From: Arthrobacter_M sp030063245
Lineage (GTDB): Bacteria; Actinomycetota; Actinomycetes; Actinomycetales; Micrococcaceae
NCBI RefSeq assembly: GCF_051131705.1
Contig: NZ_CP180316.1
Span: forward strand, 124,001 to 188,000
Direction: 5' to 3'
DNA length: 64,000 nt
In this document: positions 62,898 through 64,000 of the stretch, one piece after another
Layout: each line of letters opens with the position of its first letter
Numbering within the stretch: position 1 is the stretch's first letter
Notes under the pieces: generated by a model
What the model was told of the DNA's origin: nothing
What the model saw: the letters and a program-made list of their open reading frames with translations, nothing else
Database searches by the model: none
Position numbers and translations under genes: made by a program

Positions 62898-64000
62898 ATG
62901 AAAACGTGGCTGCGCTCGCTGGCGGGCCGGGTCACGTTGGTGACCGCCGCCGTCGCCGTTCTGGCCGTTCTCGTGACCGGGACGGTGGGCTTTCCGCTGA
63001 TCCGCGCCGCCGCCGTCGAGCAGGCCAGATCGGAACTTTCCCGGCAGGCCGATGCATTTGCGGCCACCCCCGTTGCCTCGCAGGCCTTGGATCTGCGTGA
63101 ACGGCACCTGCTGGGTCCGGCCGACTACGAGCTCTCCGCGGTCAGCACCGACGGCACCGTCAGCGGAGCCGCCCGGCCGTATCTCAGCGCGGACGAGATA
63201 CAACGGGTTCTCTCCGGCGGAAAGACATCACAGACCGTCAACCGGGAAGGTTCGACATTGCTGCTGGAGGCCCGCGGACTTAAGCGCGGCGGGGCGATCG
63301 TGTTGACCCGCTCGCTGGCGGACGTCTATGCCGCATCTGCGCTGGTGCTGCAGCGGACCCTGCTGGCGCTCGCCGCCGGTCTGCTGATCGCCGTCCTGGC
63401 CGGAACCCTGCTGGCGCGCAGGATGTCCCGCCCGCTGGTGAGGACGGCGGCCGCAGCCCGGCGGATGGCCGGCGGCGAACGCGGCGTGCAGTTGGTACCT
63501 GCCGGTGTCACGGAGGTTCGTGCTGTGGGCGAGGCGGTCAACACTTTGGACCATGCGCTGCTGGCGAGCGAGGGACGCCAGCGTGAATTTTTGCTGTCGG
63601 TTTCGCATGAGATCCGCACGCCGTTGACGGCTATGCGCGGGTACGCCGAAGCACTGGAGGACGGGCTGGTTCTGGCGGCGGCGGACGTGGCTGCGGTGGG
63701 TCGTACGCTGGCCGCGGAGACGGACCGGCTGGACGTATTTGTCAATGATCTGCTGGAGCTGGCCCGGCTGGAAGCAGACGATTTTGCCGTGGAGACCCGG
63801 CCAGTGGAGATAACCGCACTGCTGCATCAGGTGGAGGAGACCTGGCGAGCTCGTGCGGCACAAAGCGGTGTCAGGCTGCAGCTGATCGTGCCGGTGCCGG
63901 AGCAGGCTCTTATGGTATTGACGGACGCCCAGCGGCTGCGGCAGATTCTCGACGGCCTGGTGGAAAATGCGCTGCGGGTGACACCGCAGGGAAAGCCGTT
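62898..64000 (+). CDS. Sensor histidine kinase, 3' end cut by window
   Basis: At least 367 residues; the frame stays open to the window end. The N-terminal membrane helix (VTLVTAAVAVLAVLVTGTVG) is followed by a sensor loop of about 110 residues, a second helix (LLALAAGLLIAVLAGTLLA), a HAMP domain, the H-box LLSVSHEIRTPLTAMRGYAE and the N-box GLVENALRVTP. The frame is open back to the response-regulator stop, but the ATG at 62898 begins a typical N-terminus (MKTWLRSLAGRV). Paired with the upstream regulator. Confidence 0.9.
   Translation, partial: MKTWLRSLAGRVTLVTAAVAVLAVLVTGTVGFPLIRAAAVEQARSELSRQADAFAATPVASQALDLRERHLLGPADYELSAVSTDGTVSGAARPYLSADEIQRVLSGGKTSQTVNREGSTLLLEARGLKRGGAIVLTRSLADVYAASALVLQRTLLALAAGLLIAVLAGTLLARRMSRPLVRTAAAARRMAGGERGVQLVPAGVTEVRAVGEAVNTLDHALLASEGRQREFLLSVSHEIRTPLTAMRGYAEALEDGLVLAAADVAAVGRTLAAETDRLDVFVNDLLELARLEADDFAVETRPVEITALLHQVEETWRARAAQSGVRLQLIVPVPEQALMVLTDAQRLRQILDGLVENALRVTPQGKP

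Overview
The window looks like chromosomal DNA of a high-GC actinobacterium of the Arthrobacter group (Micrococcaceae). The 16S rRNA fragment has the signature of that group, GC is high throughout, GTG/TTG starts are common, and many proteins (DUF222/HNH endonuclease, DUF5997, putrescine oxidase, GH15, Ter-system genes) match actinobacterial families. This assignment rests on pattern recognition, not on a database search.

Layout. 1-5177: an rRNA operon entered inside the 16S gene (16S, spacer without tRNA, 23S, 5S, hairpin). 5494-10791: DksA-type zinc finger, 2-hydroxyacid dehydrogenase, small DUF2945 protein, CPA1 Na+/H+ antiporter and glutathione-independent formaldehyde dehydrogenase. 11026-23835: a split taurine-degradation region. 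Taurine-pyruvate aminotransferase, phosphotransacetylase and a YeiH-type exporter run on the minus strand. Alanine dehydrogenase and a MocR/TauR-like regulator run divergently. A GH15 glucosidase follows, then sulfoacetaldehyde acetyltransferase (Xsc) divergent from an IclR regulator. The tpa/ald divergent control region has a second copy 3.7 kb away, in front of an unrecognised 121-aa protein. 23823-27066: a CobS/CobT-like AAA+/VWA pair; cobT has an apparent one-base frameshift and a duplicated 3' end downstream.

27215-37672: amino-acid permease, CpdA-like phosphodiesterase preceded by CRP/GlxR-like sites, Stealth-type sugar-phosphate transferase, DinB and DoxX-like proteins, then a putrescine module (TetR regulator with a 15-bp inverted repeat, putrescine oxidase, universal stress protein, APC permease). 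37729-42393: a large LAL-type LuxR regulator only 24 bp upstream of a matrix-metalloprotease-like protein. That protein has a cysteine-switch prodomain and a seven-repeat beta-propeller, and is the most unusual product in the window.

42453-53595: a 12-gene minus-strand tellurite-resistance type operon. It encodes TerC, four TerD paralogues, TelA, an XpaC-position helical protein, one novel 250-aa protein, and a metabolite module of CitE-like aldolase, two phosphoribosyltransferase-type proteins and a HAD phosphatase. 53841-64000: a decayed restriction-endonuclease-like gene, DUF5997, a DUF222/HNH gene, a LysR-type substrate-binding protein without a helix-turn-helix, MarR with a divergent MMPL transporter gene broken by an in-frame amber codon, an exported protein of unknown function, and a response regulator/histidine kinase pair cut by the window end.

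A recurring property of this DNA is short tandem repeats, mostly in-frame, inside otherwise ordinary genes (at least ten loci), together with several broken genes (cobT, mmpL, an HsdR_N-type gene, a shortened usp). The taurine genes make a coherent route: taurine to sulfoacetaldehyde plus alanine (Tpa), alanine to pyruvate plus ammonium (Ald), sulfoacetaldehyde to acetyl phosphate plus sulfite (Xsc), acetyl phosphate to acetyl-CoA (Pta), with possible sulfite efflux through the YeiH-type protein. No taurine importer was seen.
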